A stretch of DNA of 64,000 nucleotides, from the NCBI RefSeq assembly GCF_000247815.1, contig NC_021681.1, positions 19,050,495-19,114,494 of the forward strand, in the 5' to 3' direction. Each line of letters begins with the position of its first letter. The first letter of the stretch is position 1. Position numbers and translations under genes: made by a program. The DNA comes from Ficedula albicollis (Eukaryota; Chordata; Aves; Passeriformes; Muscicapidae). The notes beneath the pieces were generated by a model that was given only the letters and a program-made list of their open reading frames with translations, ran no database searches and was not told where the DNA came from. Of the stretch, positions 24,082 through 37,946 are shown piece after piece.

Positions 24082-27000
24082 AGCAAACCAATCTTCCTTG
24101 GATTATAATTAGACTTGCCTAATTACTGAACATTTGCTTAAAAAGTCACTAATATATACAAACCAGGAAGTTATGTTTTGATGCATGCTTTGATGGATAC
24201 AATATTTTAGGATTAAGACTTTTAAAACTGTAAATGTTAGAACCCAAATTGTGTCCGCTTGTACAGGACCACAAGGAGGCCAAGAGGACACAAAGAAATG
24301 GACAGAAGAGGGAAGGTGGTCCCTGGGCCAGCCCTTGCTCTTCTCTGGGCAGACAGGAGACAGAAGGAAGTGTTAGAAAACTTCTGCACAGAAAGCATTG
24401 CTTACCAAAGAGAAATCCATTTCTTCTGTCACTCGAGGCACTTCAAGTCCTCCAAGTACTCTTTGGATTTCAGAAAAGGGATTAGAAACATATTTTACAC
24501 TGCATTTCACTGGGTGCTTAATGTGAATGGTTTTAATTTTCATAGGAACTCTTTTTAAGGTTGCCACAACCATTAACCACATTTTAAACACTACTGGAAC
24601 AGGTTTAGAGGATTCAAAGGAAAGTTCGTGCCTACGTACTTTGCGTAGCAAAATATTATCTGCAAAACTTTGGTAGAAAAAACCACTCAATTTTAAGTAT
24701 TAGAATGCAGCAATTGCAGTGTCATAAAATTTAACAAATTATTAAACACTTGGAGAAATCTTGGAGTGTTTAATGGAAAATATAGATCCAAAAATGAGAA
24801 CCAAACCCCCCATTAAAAAAAAAAAAAAAAGTCAGTCAAATCACCTCTACCAGTTTTTTATTTTATCCAAACAAATTTCAGGTCTTCCTTAGGAAAGACC
24901 ATTATCAAGGGAACTTTATAAGGATGCTTAAAAGCAAACAAATGAATGGCCAGCAGCAGTAGCTCCTCATACTTCAGGCCTCCTAGAAGAAAAATCAATC
25001 TCCAGGGACACTGGACAGCCAGAATCATGGAGCACCTGAGAACAGGCACAAACTCCAGGGAAATCCTTCCCCAAACTTCCCCAGCCTGGCCTTGGCTTCC
25101 ATGGCAAGCTCCATCCACTTCTGCTTCCAGGAGGGGAATTTTATGTAAAAAGTCTTATTCTAGTACACCTTGTATCAATCTCACAGTTTTATATAAGAAC
25201 ATATTTAACAGATAGATGCTTCAGATTTGTTAAAATTTCCTGAGAATTCCCTACTTGTGATAGGAAAATTATAAAATACTAAGAGATACCACTGGAGATA
25301 TAAGAAATTCACATGACTGGGGAAGAAAATTGAGAAAGAATTTTTTTATTCTTTTATCTGGAGAGACACAGAAGGGAGAAAAAGTTTGGATCTGCAGTTA
25401 GGCTTCCCAATGATTCATATATGAACAGATCTAAGGATAACAATGATTGCTATGCAAATTTTATATCTTAAAATTAAGATTTGGAAAATATGACAACATA
25501 ATAATGCAAAATAGGTGATTACTTTGAATCAACTACATAATTTGCCCACCATAAAAGGGTATAGCTGTACTTATATCTGAAATAGTTTTCTGTGTGATTT
25601 AGAGAAATAAATAAATTCTAACTTTTTAAGTTTTAGCTTTGATGAACATGTAATCAGTGCATGTGCATATTCCAGGTTAATCTTTAAAACAGTGGGTTTG
25701 TTTCTCATTCTTCAGTGCTTAGACCAGCAATAGTCGCACAGAAGCACGTACAGACAATTGGGATTATTTTACAAATTAGTATTTAAATTTTAGTAATATT
25801 CATATTTTTTGCCCTATTATATAAATTAAATTTAAATTATTTATTTATTAAGCTGAGCCACTGAATATTTATTCACATTCTAGCTAAGGAAATCAGTAAA
25901 AATGTTAAATATAAAACATATGCGATTTTAAGATGGCATTGTACTTCTGAAACATTTTGGTAAGAATATTAGGAATATCTTTTCCAATGAAGACCTAACA
26001 GCGATGTTTTGAAGAGTGACAGTGTGATCAGTCAAGGAATCTGATTTTTGAATTCTTGTCCAAACAAGTCCAATCTACATATCATTATTGCCTTCTAAAA
26101 AGAGAATTCAATGGGAGCTGTGTCTCTAAAAACTGAAGAACTAAGCAGTACAAGGTGCTATTCTAAAACTTCTAAATTTTAATGACATATATTATTTTTT
26201 CAAGAGAACGGAGTCCACAGTTTCATTATTTTCCTTCTTAAACTAGGGAGAAAAAAGCTGATAGGGAGTGGGGCACATACATTAGCATGATGTTGGTTTG
26301 AAAGGTTATTCTGAGCTCAGGTTCAGCCCTTGAGCCCATGAGCAACTCCTGGAGGTGCTGAGAGTACTCCTCATGCTTCAGGAAGCCAAAGGCAGAGGGA
26401 GGGGCTGCATAGACTGCAAGACCTTTGAGGGAAAAATTGACACCTAACCCAGTTAAAAATTATATTTATTGCATTAATTTTGCTTTGAGAGCCTCATTAT
26501 TTAGTTTTCCATAGTGCATAGTTTGCAAGTGCTGATAAAATGTCTTTATCTTCCCAGCTTCTCTAAGGAGAGGAGCACAGTACCATGATGCAACATAATT
26601 TATGCAACCCCTCAGACAGGGGTACGTGGTAAGGGCTGCCTGGGTCCAGCCATTGCAGGCTTTTTTATGAATATCAGCGGCTCATGAATATAAACAGTTA
26701 CAGAAAAATAAAATTTATAAAACCTAGACCTGGGAACAAAAATCTCAGAGATCAACAACTCCAAAAGAATCTAGTGTCGCATTCCTAAGAATGTCAGATT
26801 AAACTAACATGTGCCAGTCAATATTGGTACACTGTGACCCTTGACGCCTCCTAAGCAAAACTATTAAGTCCAACATTTTCTCCTGTAAGCACTTATCTGT
26901 AAGGATGGCTAACATGTCCTCTAAAGCAGATATTGAAACTGATTGGACAATAGGTAGATACCAGACAGGGGCCTGGGGGCCGACCTCTAGAAATAGGGGG

Positions 27001-28493
27001 AGAAAATCTTAATCTGCAACACAATGCAGCTCTCTTGAAACCCTATCATTTTCACTTCCCATGTGTCTGCAGCCTGACTGTGAATGGATTTGAAAAGGAA
27101 TGGTTAGTGCTGAAAATTGGATCAGAGCTAACATTCTCTCATTTTTATCAGCAGCTGCCAAAGGTCATCTGACATAATAGCTGATGAATTCAAGCCCAGT
27201 GGATTTCATTTGCAATTTTCAATTTACTGAGGCCTCCAAACCCCACAGTGATAAAAGCTTCCCCTATCGTGGCCTGTCACAAACATCAAGAAACTGCACA
27301 AACCCACAAGAAAGAAATAGGAGAAAGCTGTGCATCATCACAGTTACAGATAAGGAGAACAGGAAGAAACAGTATCATGTAGAAAGGTGTGGAGCGGCAT
27401 GTGTGGTTGAGTTTCTAAATGCCAATTGTAATGAAAAGACTATGAAGAGCAATCAAATAACTTCTACAGAATAACATCATGGTTCCCCTCCCCCCTCTTC
27501 AGTTTAAAAATTACCTTCTAATCTCTTGCTTGACATCCTGAAGATAAAAGTGAAAGTGAAAAAACCCTGTTTATTTAGACATGGAAAGTACTGTACCGTT
27601 GATACATTTACTGTAGTTTTGATTTAAAAATTCCTACTATTAAGAGACCTATTATCAGAGAAACTATGTCAGCACCAAAGAAGGAATGCTTTTGTTTGCT
27701 GGCAGATGGACTGTAGATCTCTACTTCTGATCCACAGGGAGCATAAATGAGCCCCAGTCCATGGGTGCTGGAGGTTTCAGAGTCTACTCATCCACATCCA
27801 TACATTCAGAGACTTTTCCATACGCAACTATGCTCATCCTGGATCTTTGTCACATGGACAGTGTAAGAAATTTGCATGGGATCTTGTTCCAAGTGATCAG
27901 GGAAAATATCTAAATAAAACCCAAGGCCCTTCATACTAGAAGGAACATCTTTTGTTAAAAGGCCAAGTAGCTCACACTCTGTGCCTGTACATGACTACAT
28001 GACAAAAGAATATGTACAGAAAGGAAAACTACTGTTATACCTGTAAATGAAAAAAAAAATTCCAGACACTAACCCCCAATTTCAAAGTACTAATTCAATC
28101 CCAAGAGCAGCAGCATTTGAAGCCACCATCTGCCGTGTTTATGACTTTACTTTCAATTCTACTACACATGTTGCAGGGGTACAAACTCAAGCTCCTCCTT
28201 TTAGTAATCTCAACTAAGTCAAGTAAACAGGAAACACAAATAGTGCCAGCTGGATTCTACTTGGACTCAAAGCCAAGGATGCAAATAACTCAAAGATGTT
28301 TCTACTGTGAAAAGCCTTTGGTTAGTGCAAAGCATAAAATCAGAGGAACACCAAGTACAGACATTATACATTGAATAATAGCACATTATTCTGTGCTTGG
28401 AATAGTTCAGCTTGTCTTTCGAAAAGTTATAAAGACCCTAGCAAGAGAATAGCTTATGATGATTCTCTGTTGATTAGATGTAGATAAATAAGT
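24082..28493. other. Non-coding DNA, nothing recognised with confidence
   Basis: Mixed AT-rich sequence with an A16 run at 24,815-24,830. Frames up to 105 codons near 24,234-24,690 overlap on both strands and show no domain. A segment near 26,340-26,385 faintly resembles the ancient GGTGCTGAGCACC interspersed repeat. No RNA gene seen. Confidence 0.5.
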
Positions 28494-28575
28494 ATCACAG
28501 AATCAGCTGAGTTGGAAGGGACCCAGCAAGATCATCGAGTCCAACTCCCTGCCCTGCACAGGTTTATGGTAGTAA
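28494..28575 (-). mobile_element. CR1 LINE 3' fragment, antisense
   Basis: The plus strand reads ATCACAGAATCAGCTGAG, then GTTGGAAGGGACC and GATCATCGAGTCCAACTC, the reverse complement of the 3' end of avian CR1 elements, where the sense strand ends in ATTCTGTGAT-type octamers. Only the last 70-90 bp remain, the usual 5' truncation. The GGAAGGGACC and CCCTGCACAGG wording resembles passerine CR1 copies as I recall them. It marks the host as a bird. Confidence 0.85.
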
Positions 28576-28992
28576 GCAGCTCATCTGAGCATCAGCAGGT
28601 GAGTTAATGTAACTGTTAATGTCAAAAGTAAACTTTCAAAGGTATTTTTTCTTATTGAGCCTGAAAATTATAGTTTCTGTATTATTTCTGGAAGGTGGTG
28701 ACAAAGAAACCATGTGTAGATATAGACAATCCTTCCAGGGAGAGAGAGAGAATTGCCAAGATACTCCACCACAGCTCTGCTGTGTGTGCACAGAGCAGCC
28801 ACACATTGGAGCAGCACTGAAAAAATTTATAGCACTAGTACTGGCATTATTTTCAACACCTAAAAGTATGATACACTCCTTTCTGTAAATACAATGAAGC
28901 CCAAATACATTATACTGTAAATAGAATTGTAGAAAAAGATGAACGAAAGGTTGTAAAGAAAATTCCATAGATGTCTAAAGATGAGGGCATGC
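28576..28992. other. Non-coding DNA next to the CR1 fragment
   Basis: Nothing gene-like. A good splice-donor word CAGGTGAGT occurs near 28,596-28,604 just beyond the CR1 remnant, but no convincing exon precedes it. Confidence 0.5.
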
Positions 28993-29078
28993 ACCTTCCT
29001 TCCTTCCTTCCTTCCTTCCTTCCTTCCCTCCTTCCCTCCTTCCCTCCTTCCATCCCTCCCTCCTTCCATCCCTCCTCC
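28993..29078. repeat. (CCTT)n / (CCCT)n microsatellite
   Basis: Pure CCTT tetranucleotides are followed by diverging CCTTCCCT and CCTTCCATCCCT units. The minus-strand frames through it translate to glycine/glutamate/lysine repeats and are artefacts of the array. Confidence 0.95.
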
Positions 29079-32000
29079 AGTTTATGAGACAGATAGACTG
29101 TCCTTTCCTGCCCTCCCAGGAAAAATAAAGTAAAATGCTTTAGAGATGGAATTGGCTTTTCTTTACAAGACTTACCACACCTGATGCCAGCAGAAAAATT
29201 AATACCAAGAATTAATACTAATTCCAACAGCTTTGTTAGCATTTACCATGCCAACAGGGAAAAAAAAATCTTGTTGTATTCCACTCAGCATTGACTCGAA
29301 ATGGTCCACATTACATTATAATCTGCTAACTCTCCTAGAGGGCTGCAAGTCTTCCATGTGTCTCTTCAGTCATTAGTAATTTTTTCTGCTACTATAAAAG
29401 TATTCTATGTTTAAGAATCAGGAAGTCCTGGGATCTAACACTACCCCTGGCATGGGATATATACAGCCTTGACTAAATCCCTTCAGCTGAGAGCTTCAAT
29501 ATGCTCTTTGCAAACTGTGAATAAAGTCATCAGTGCAGGAGTAGAATTAATGCTTGAACAACTGATGAAGTCATATAGGGGTTAAGTATCTCTGAGCATT
29601 CATTCATGAGTAATTTGTAATGATCACAAGCAGAGGTAGTTTCTGGTTTCTTCTCCTTGGAATCCCTCAAGTCCCAGAATGGCTTCACATCTCCTCTGAA
29701 AGCAGGACACAGCTGGCATGAAGATAATTCTTTGGGAAAAAGAGCCCTATATTGATGAAGTCTCACCTGCTGAGTCTTGGTTAGAGAGAAAAGACAATGA
29801 AGGAGAAGACTGAAAAAATGCAACCTTATTCATCATCACCAAGTTCTCAGCTGTTAACTGACAAGTTCATACATGAAAGACTAAGCAAAAAATATTTGAC
29901 ACTGGAAAATCAGATGCTTCTACCATGCAGAATTAGCAAAGATATGTTATAGGAAAGAAAATTATTAGAAGCACTGTAATATAGAGGATAAAAATGTGAA
30001 CATTAAAGGAAAAGTGTTAAGTTAAAATGTACTTTTCATCATCAGTCACTTGTTATGACCATGAGCTACAGCTGAGCCGATTAGAATGTTTACTGACATT
30101 AAAACAATGTAGATTTGTACATGGCTGAGGAGCTATTAGTCTGGCATAACTGAACACATTACTCAACAATACAACCACAGTCTATTTATACTCATTCTAT
30201 TTGTATTAGAAAGATCATGTTTAAAATGATATGCTTTAACATATTCTTACATCAACCTTTTAATTTTAACCAGCAAATTATTATTTCAAAGCACTTACCA
30301 TCCTTCTACTATAAATAAATATGAAAAAAAATTGGGTTATAATTTGCTTTAATTCTGCTACTTTATAAATACATAGTAAAGTTCATTTATGAATAATAAT
30401 AACTGATACTACATACTCTGCAGTGTCATTTCTGTTCATTTCTCATCATCTGAAGATGACCTGAAATATCTGCAAGAAACAATACTAGCTTTAATAGATT
30501 GGGAGAAAACTAACAGCTTTGATGATGGTTTAGAAGTAATGAAGTACAATAAAACAGGTCCAATCCCATAATTGTCTGAGATCCTCACTTCTTAATGAAG
30601 CAAACGACAACTGCAAAACTCTTGCGGGATCTGTCCCTGGGCACTTACAAACATATTGTGGAAAGTCAGTCTGACTTTCAGCAGAGTGAAATTGGAAAGA
30701 AAACAATTTTCTTGCACCTCTGTCTTGTGAGATTCAATTATCAGTGTCTGATCTTATAAGGCATCAAGCACCCTCCTGTGAGGTCCTCCAGTCCCACTGA
30801 AATCAGCACAGGGAGCGGAGGGTACTCACGGCCAGGCAGGCCTGGACCCTAAGAGAGCAGGAAGCCACGTGTGGGCATGGGCTGGCCTGAGCCAAGCATC
30901 ACTAAACAGTGAGACCAGAGAGATCCAGGCATCTGGGATTGTATGGAAAATTATATGGAAAATGCTCCATGACTGGGAAACATTTGTTACAGTAAAATTT
31001 AAGTTGTCCCTGTCACTGCTTATTTTACTGTTATCATGGCAATACAGTTCTATTCTTATAACTCAAGGCTCTTCTCCTTCAACCCCCGAGTGTAAAATGG
31101 CATTGGAAAAATGAGTTTAGCTGCTTCAGTTTAGCCCTTCTATCAGAGAATGCATCAAAAAATGTGCACAAATAATCTCTTACAATTCACAGATGCATTT
31201 CATGATCTGTTCCTCTTCCCCAGCAAACAGGCTCCACCACAGCCTTTAACTGGACTTTCAGATTATTTGATAATTTGATTACTTTGATATTTGATACTAA
31301 TGTTTCAGTAAAAATACACTATGCTAAAATTAAATATATGTTCTGCACTGTATCTTCAGTCTTGAAGAAAAAGTGCTGCTGAAGGCATGACCCATATCAA
31401 TACTCCAATTAATTTTAGGAATTAAATTAAGGTGTGCTATTGTTCACGACACTGACATTAGAAATGACAAACCTCCAACTGAGAAACTGGAAAATGTTAC
31501 TAATGTCACCTAATTAATAATGCTTATCTAACTAATAATGCTTATCTAAAGTAAACTACAACAGTTTCTTTACATCAAATTAAAATAACTTGAGAGGCAA
31601 GAATGAATACAGGCAAATATGACTCAGTGTAGGAACCTGAAGGAGGTTATCCAGTTTTCTCTGTAATAATTTGAATAATATTTACTTTAACAGTGCATAT
31701 CTACTAAGTATAAGGCAATACAGTTTAGATCAGTTTTATGCAATACTCTGAGAATTTCTGAGTATTCAGAGTTGTTATTTACCCGTGAGGTTTGGCATGA
31801 TAAAAATAGCACAAAAAATTACAAGCAGAATTAAAAATTATATACTGTAATTTATCAAGAAAAACCCCTATTATTTTCATTTTTCTTCTTTATCTCAATT
31901 TTATATTGTAATAATTTACTGCGTCCTGGTAAGTGTTCTGTTAAACATCAAAAAGTAAATAAGCTACAGTGTCTCAAAAAGTGTTCCTCCCTATTTTAAT

Positions 32001-35000
32001 ATACTTCTTTTAATGCTACCAAAACCAATGATTTTACATAATGTAGAGTCCCTTCTTGAGTCACATCTTGAAGACAAAATATAAATTAGAGCTGCCTAAT
32101 TTCCATATAGGTGAGATCAATAAAAGTGTAGCGACTTCTCAAATATATGAGATTTATGATTTTAGTAAATAATGTTCCACAACACTTCACAGAAGTGGAG
32201 AATATAAAAAATGTACTGATGAGGAAAGTGAGCCTTGAATATAAAGTGTTCATTACTACTCTGTAAATCCTTAACTGTGATGTCTAAAAAGTAATAATCT
32301 AGTATATCATTAACCTATTCTTCTTCCAAATTACAATTTTAGCTGCAAATTTTAATGAGAAAACCCAATTATATTTTTTTCCCAATAAAATTTCTTTCTA
32401 TTACTAAAAGTTTTGCTGGAATGAAAACAGCTAGATTAAGACTATAGCAAATGATTCACATCTCTAAAAGCTTAACAAAATTTAGCCCTTTTGAGAAATC
32501 CATATATCATCATGGGGCAACATTAATTTTTCACTTAACAAAGCTTTTTCATCACTTATAGAAAAAAATTAGTCTGTCAGGATTTATAAGACAGAAATTT
32601 GGGGTTTTTTTCACACTAGAGACCCTTCAGGGATTTGTTTGTAAGAAGAAAGCGAGATGTTCTTGGTGTACTCTAGTGGAGACCTCTAAATTTCCTTTGG
32701 ATTTTCTTTTTCCCTTTTTAAAATTTAAGGTTCACTTATTATGATTATTTCAAAATCTATAAGCCTTTAGTTTTTATTTTACCCTACCATAATGGTAAAT
32801 GGTATTGTGGTAAAAAATGAAGGCACTGCAAGTACCTTTGAAATTTTTTGTTCCAGCTTTAACTATGAGATTTTGAAATCATTGAAACACTGAAAGAGCC
32901 TAGAAGATCTCACAGGGGTTATTAATCCAAATTTTAAGTTCATTTAATTTCATATTGTCAACTCTTATGTGAATCATAATGTGACAATCACCACTAGAGA
33001 TATGACAGACAGAAAACTTTTTAAAGTCAGTTCCCAAGAGTTCAAAATGTAGGGATGCCAATTTTAAGATTATCCAGTTAATCCAGTGAAACAATAAAGG
33101 ACTATGACATTATCTTCTACTAAGTGTACCAAGACATGTTGCAAAATATTGACTCTTAGCACCTGAATGAAATACAACAAAAGTTGTTTTGAAAAGCTGA
33201 AAAGAGCCACCGTATCCTAAGTGGCACATCTGTTTTGTTTATCTATATTCATATTGCTGACATGAAGCACATGTCATTGTACCTATACATAATTGCATAA
33301 ATCCTGAGAAACTACTACTAACCTTATAATCAAGATATTTAAACATTACAGCTGCTTTCTCATTCCCACAATATAATGACTAACTGCCACTAACAACTGA
33401 TCATTATCATGAGGCTGGGGCAGCCACAGCCACGAATCCAATTCAATAGTGCCCAAAGAGGGTAAAGTCCTAATCTTTTTGAAATTATTAGAAATAAATC
33501 AGGGAAATTAGTCTCAGTGGCAAGAATGGAGTTAAAAGTACTAAAGATGCAAAGGAGGACTTCCTAAACACCTAGTGTGTGTCATAAGATGATGGCCCAG
33601 TGACAAAAAGGGAAAAGTTTCCTTCTCTTTGAAAAAATGAAGTTGGTCGCTGTTGTTCAGGATTCTTTTTAACCAAGCAATACCAAACTCTGCATTATGA
33701 ATCAGATCCTCAGGAGGTGGAGACAAAAACTAATCACATTTTGATGGCTGTAGAGCTTAGGTTTTTCAAAAAGAACTAAACCACAAGAGATAAATGATGA
33801 ACAAAATCTGAAATGCAATTTACCAGTTCATGGCTAGTTGTCTCTATGAATATCGGCCTGAGGAGTCTCCCATAGATCACATTTTAGTCTCCACTTGTCT
33901 TTGCCAGAATCTAAACTGTTTCCCAAAGCTTACCCACAGCTGTTGCACACAGATCAGTTTTAGGAGGACCCTGCCAAACAGTGGAAGCTCACAGGATGTC
34001 CTCTGTCAGAAATATCCTGGTACTCTTGCCTTGCTCCTCTGCTTCTGCCTACATCCTGAGCACAGCAGGTCCCACGCTGCCCCAACATATCCTTAGGTAC
34101 ATCTCTTTATTCATGAGAAGAATTATTTTTTTTCTGGTGTGTCTTCTCAAAACAGTCCATCAGAGAAAGTGATCTTTACCTTAGGAAACTGCTTTTGAAA
34201 ACTGATTTGTTTGACATGTTGTGACTCCATCTACTTTCCCATTTGTGACCACTGACAAAGTACAATGCCTTACACGGAACAGTGATAGGAGACCTGCCAT
34301 CCTTCCTGAATTATAATCTGCCTCTACCCCCCTTTGTCCCATGGAGTGGTGACCTATTGCAACAAGGATCTTTGAAATAAAAGCTTACTTATAAATCCAT
34401 TTCTCTAAGAGCATGGAATTCTACGAGCCTTGATTCTGCATTTCATTAGTCAGCTTTACTTATTCATTTCATGGAAAATATAGCCTATTTTGGTTTAACT
34501 TTTTCTCTGTTGTCTCTCTTTAAAGATATGCTACATTTAATGTTTATCTTTGATCAGACTTATTCAGCAGATAGTAGCAGCTTTTGTTTTCAAAAAGTGA
34601 CCAGAGAATTGGTTTTCTATCAAGTGTGTAGTTAAGACACCTCATACAGCTCTGTTTTTCTGTACTTCTCTCATTCTCTGCCAACTGGTACCTCAGTCTT
34701 ATTGGTATCCAATAATAAGCCCGATTACAGCTAGCCCTAGGAGACATGACAAAAAGAGAGTCCTCATCTTGCATTAATTGCTCGTATTGAAACTATGCCA
34801 CATCTCTCGAAGCTAGATGTTGCTTAGTATCCCTTTGATATGATAATGACATGCTTCTTAGCAGATGAATATGCAAATTAAAAGCAGTAATTTGGTGGCA
34901 TGCACCTGCTGACACTGCACTACTATGCTTATGTGCTCCTCTGTAACACTGCAGCTACACAAAAGCATCACAGAGGTAAAATTAAATTCTAATGTCGTAT

Positions 35001-36128
35001 ATATTAAACAGATGCTTCCACTTTTCTTTGTATATCTACTTTTTACAGAATTTGCTATTGGAATCTCAGTTCTCCCTACATGCAATTAGTGGACATTTAT
35101 GTGTCATACACAGAAATGTACTTGGAGCTATTTAAGGGCTCTGTTTTTAAAGAAATGGTTTACATGAACTGCACTCTCAAAGAGATTTTTTTTCTCCCCT
35201 TCATAGCAGAGAGGCAGAGGATTTTAATCTTGATGCACAAAAGACCTTCATTCATAAAAGAAATGCATACTTGAGCATGGCAGCTTGCAACAGAAAATTT
35301 CTGTGGTAAAGATACTGCAGAGTATACACTTATCCAAACTTTCTGATACTGATTATGAATATTTTCTGATAAGTTCTGTGAATTTGCTGTGCATGTTAAT
35401 CCCATGGAGCTGGATCTACCCTCAGGTGTGTCCTTGGAGGTCTTTTATATATAAGCAAGGTGTTGAGTGTGGAAGATGCCCGGAATTCTGTGCAGCTGAT
35501 GGTGCCAACTGGCTTGGTCCAGGAGGGCACAGGTACCAATGCTGGACTGCCCCAGGTCCTGCTAAAAATGTTTATTTTTCCCTGGAGATGGATTAAGTGA
35601 GCCATTGGAGCAGCCTGTAAGGGAACAAATAATTTCCAAATGTGATAAGCTATGAATGCTCTGATGTTATCAGGCTCAGTGGAGTCTATTTACAAACAGG
35701 CAACAGAAGGAAGTGAACTGATATTTCATAGGGTTGTAAGAGATTAGAGGAGATTAAGGAAAATTCTTTTGTTTGTGAATTTATATAACTCAGGAAATAC
35801 ATACTGTGCATTTTCCAAAAAAGAAATCAAACATAAAATAAAGTTTCATAAACTAGGAAACTTTGGTTTTTAGAGGGTTCTTAGCTCTTAACTGGGTGTC
35901 TCCACAGGTGAAGGTCTAAATTTCTCCACTGTTCTCTGTGTTTGAGGTAGGCTGTGAGTCTGTGCCTGTTTTCAGGCAAGGTGACAGCCTATATCTCATA
36001 GCTGTCCCTTACTCCATGCCATGGAGTGGCCATTTGGATGTGGAATAGAACACACTCTCCCTGCCTCTTCACAAGAAAACAGTATGATCACAGAAGGAAT
36101 GTTTTTTCTCCTGATTATATTGTATTGC
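29079..36128. other. Long non-coding AT-rich stretch, nothing recognised with confidence
   Basis: No named repeat or RNA gene is visible. A weak ancient-repeat trace (CCCACTGAAATCAGCAC) lies near 30,793, and an 18-bp direct repeat TAATAATGCTTATCTAA sits at 31,515 and 31,533. A GC-richer patch at 35,400-35,610 gives overlapping frames on both strands without any domain. All frames are under 105 codons. Confidence 0.5.
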
Positions 36129-36147
36129 AAAAAAAAAAAAAAAAAAA
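36129..36147. repeat. Poly-A run, 19 bases
   Basis: A homopolymer A19 follows TATTGC. No processed-pseudogene body is recognisable upstream, so it may be simple slippage. Confidence 0.9.
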
Positions 36148-37440
36148 GGAGGAGTTAATGACAAAGCATGTGAATTATTAAAAGTCAGTAAAATTTTGTT
36201 CCCTTCACTCAAGTCCAGACTTTACTGCAACCTATTTCCCTACTCACCTTACAATTTGAGTTTTCAATGTAATATAATACACGTTATAATTTAAAAATAA
36301 ATAACTTTACTTGATCTCTCCTGTCGGTGAAGACAACTTCTCTTTCAAGCCATTCACTGTGCATATAATACATACATTAGTTTCTTTTGAATAGGACTGT
36401 GAGAAAGATTGAAAATATGAGGAATTTAAACAGGAAGAATTTGAGTGCTTGAAAATCATTCACTAAATGACAAAGAGTTACAAAGTTAGTGCTTTTTACA
36501 CACATAAGAATGATGGAGGCAGTGTTGGCCCTACTAGAGCTCTTATGTAAGTCCTGGGTTGATCCTTGGGTAATGAGTTCCTCTCTCTACACCCCATGAG
36601 GAGGGAAGATATTGCAGATGGATGTCTCTGATGAACAATAGAATAATAAAAATTCACTTCAAGTAATGCAGTTCATGGGGAAATATAAGTGAGATATAAA
36701 GGAATTTTTGTTAAAATAGATTTAAAATACAGATGAGCTAAAAATATTTTAAAGGCACAGATGTGTTATTTTTTTCTTTATATTTTTGGGAGTTTTCCAT
36801 GATACAACCTTACCTACACCATGTGAAGGGGGTTTCTGCTGATGATCACTGCACAGGAGTACTGCACTATCCTATGGAGCAGTCATTGCTGACCATCACG
36901 TTTCTTTGCTATTCACTCATCATTTTCTCTGGTTTTGTTTCCAAGGTTGCCTCTCACAATGAATATTCATTAATGAATCATCTTTCTTGCTATATTTAAA
37001 CTAATACCTTTTTTCAGCAAAATTCTATTCTGCTTGAGATTTATTTAGATCTACAGCATATTTATCTACTGCATTTTACTGATTCATTCTACCTTGTCAT
37101 GGTAGTGTTAACTTTCTTTCACAATATTATTGAATTTTTACCTCATGTTCAAATATCACTGAAGCACTTCTTCAGGGTCTTAAAGCAAATTCCTCTTGTT
37201 CAAACAGTCTTTACTCCCTGTTTCCTTATGATAATGCTGACTAATAATCTGTGTCAAGCAATTTTCAAACCATATTAAATTTTCTGGATTATTAAGTTCT
37301 GAAGAGCAAATTCTGTGATGAAAATTCCGTGCATGAAAATGTGTCACCCATTAGGTCTGTAACTACAAATTTTTATTCCTGTTAAAGTAGCATATCTTTA
37401 CCAAAGCTGAATGGGTTTTGTCTCAAAGAAGGGAAAAATC
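36148..37440. other. Non-coding AT-rich DNA, nothing recognised
   Basis: No gene, named repeat or motif cluster. The 78-codon frame at 36,763-36,999 is T-rich and hydrophobic, without a domain. Confidence 0.55.
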
Positions 37441-37497
37441 CCCCCACACACACACAAAAAAAGAAAAAAACAAAACAAAACAAAAAAATCACCACCA
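37441..37497. repeat. A/C-rich simple repeat
   Basis: A CCCCCCACACACACAC run is followed by A-runs separated by G or C (AAAACAAAACAAAA). Low-complexity sequence. Confidence 0.85.
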
Positions 37498-37672
37498 AAA
37501 GAAAGACGCATTTAGACAAAGCAAATCAATTAAAAAAGAAAAATAGGAAAATTCTCTGAATGTTCAGCAGTTTTCACCTTTCACCATCTTTTCCAGTGAT
37601 GGTTCTTTACCTTTTTCTAAAATTTTCTTATCCTACTCCTGCCCTTCTACCAGAAATGTTCGAAAAATGGTT

Positions 37673-37675
<3 letters not shown>

Positions 37676-37720
<45 letters not shown>
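37676..37720. repeat. (CA)n microsatellite, about 22 repeats
   Basis: An uninterrupted AC/CA dinucleotide run that may adopt Z-form. The threonine/histidine and cysteine/valine stretches in the overlapping frames come from this array only. Confidence 0.97.
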
Positions 37721-37722
<2 letters not shown>

Positions 37723-37932
37723 TGTTTATATACATTCCCTCAGTAGTTGTGTTGTAGTTATCCCTTACTATATTTTCAGTATGTGTTTGGATCTGTTTTG
37801 CCCAGAAGATGTTATTGCATTCTAATATAGCATCACTTCTTCCCAAATACCCACTTGTACTCTTAAAGCACTCTAATTTGTATCCTTTAACATATTTATA
37901 ATTCCATTTATAGAGCACATGCCATTTCCTCA

Positions 37933-37946
37933 GCAGCAGGGGGCAT
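37933..37946 (+). promoter_or_regulatory. CTCF-like site, plus orientation
   Basis: GCAGCAGGGGGCAT matches the 14-base CTCF core CCASYAGRKGGCRS at about 12 of 14 positions, including the whole AGRKGGC centre. A second, oppositely oriented candidate lies 3 kb downstream (40,976-40,989). Inference from the consensus; occupancy unknown. Confidence 0.4.

Noticed and set aside
28590..28610. CAGGTGAGT donor after the CR1 copy as an exonised CR1
   Set aside because: The only possible acceptor leaves a 37-bp segment with a weak context; chance donors of this quality are expected.
28860..29242. Minus-strand frames with G/K/E repeats as a repeat protein
   Set aside because: The repeats are only the translation of the CCTT microsatellite.
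36129..36147. Poly-A run as the tail of a processed pseudogene
   Set aside because: No recognisable retrocopied body lies upstream on either strand, and similar runs are frequent in the window.
37628..37918. Cys/Val-rich minus-strand frame at the CA repeat
   Set aside because: The CVCV run is the dinucleotide repeat in translation; the flanks carry no domain.
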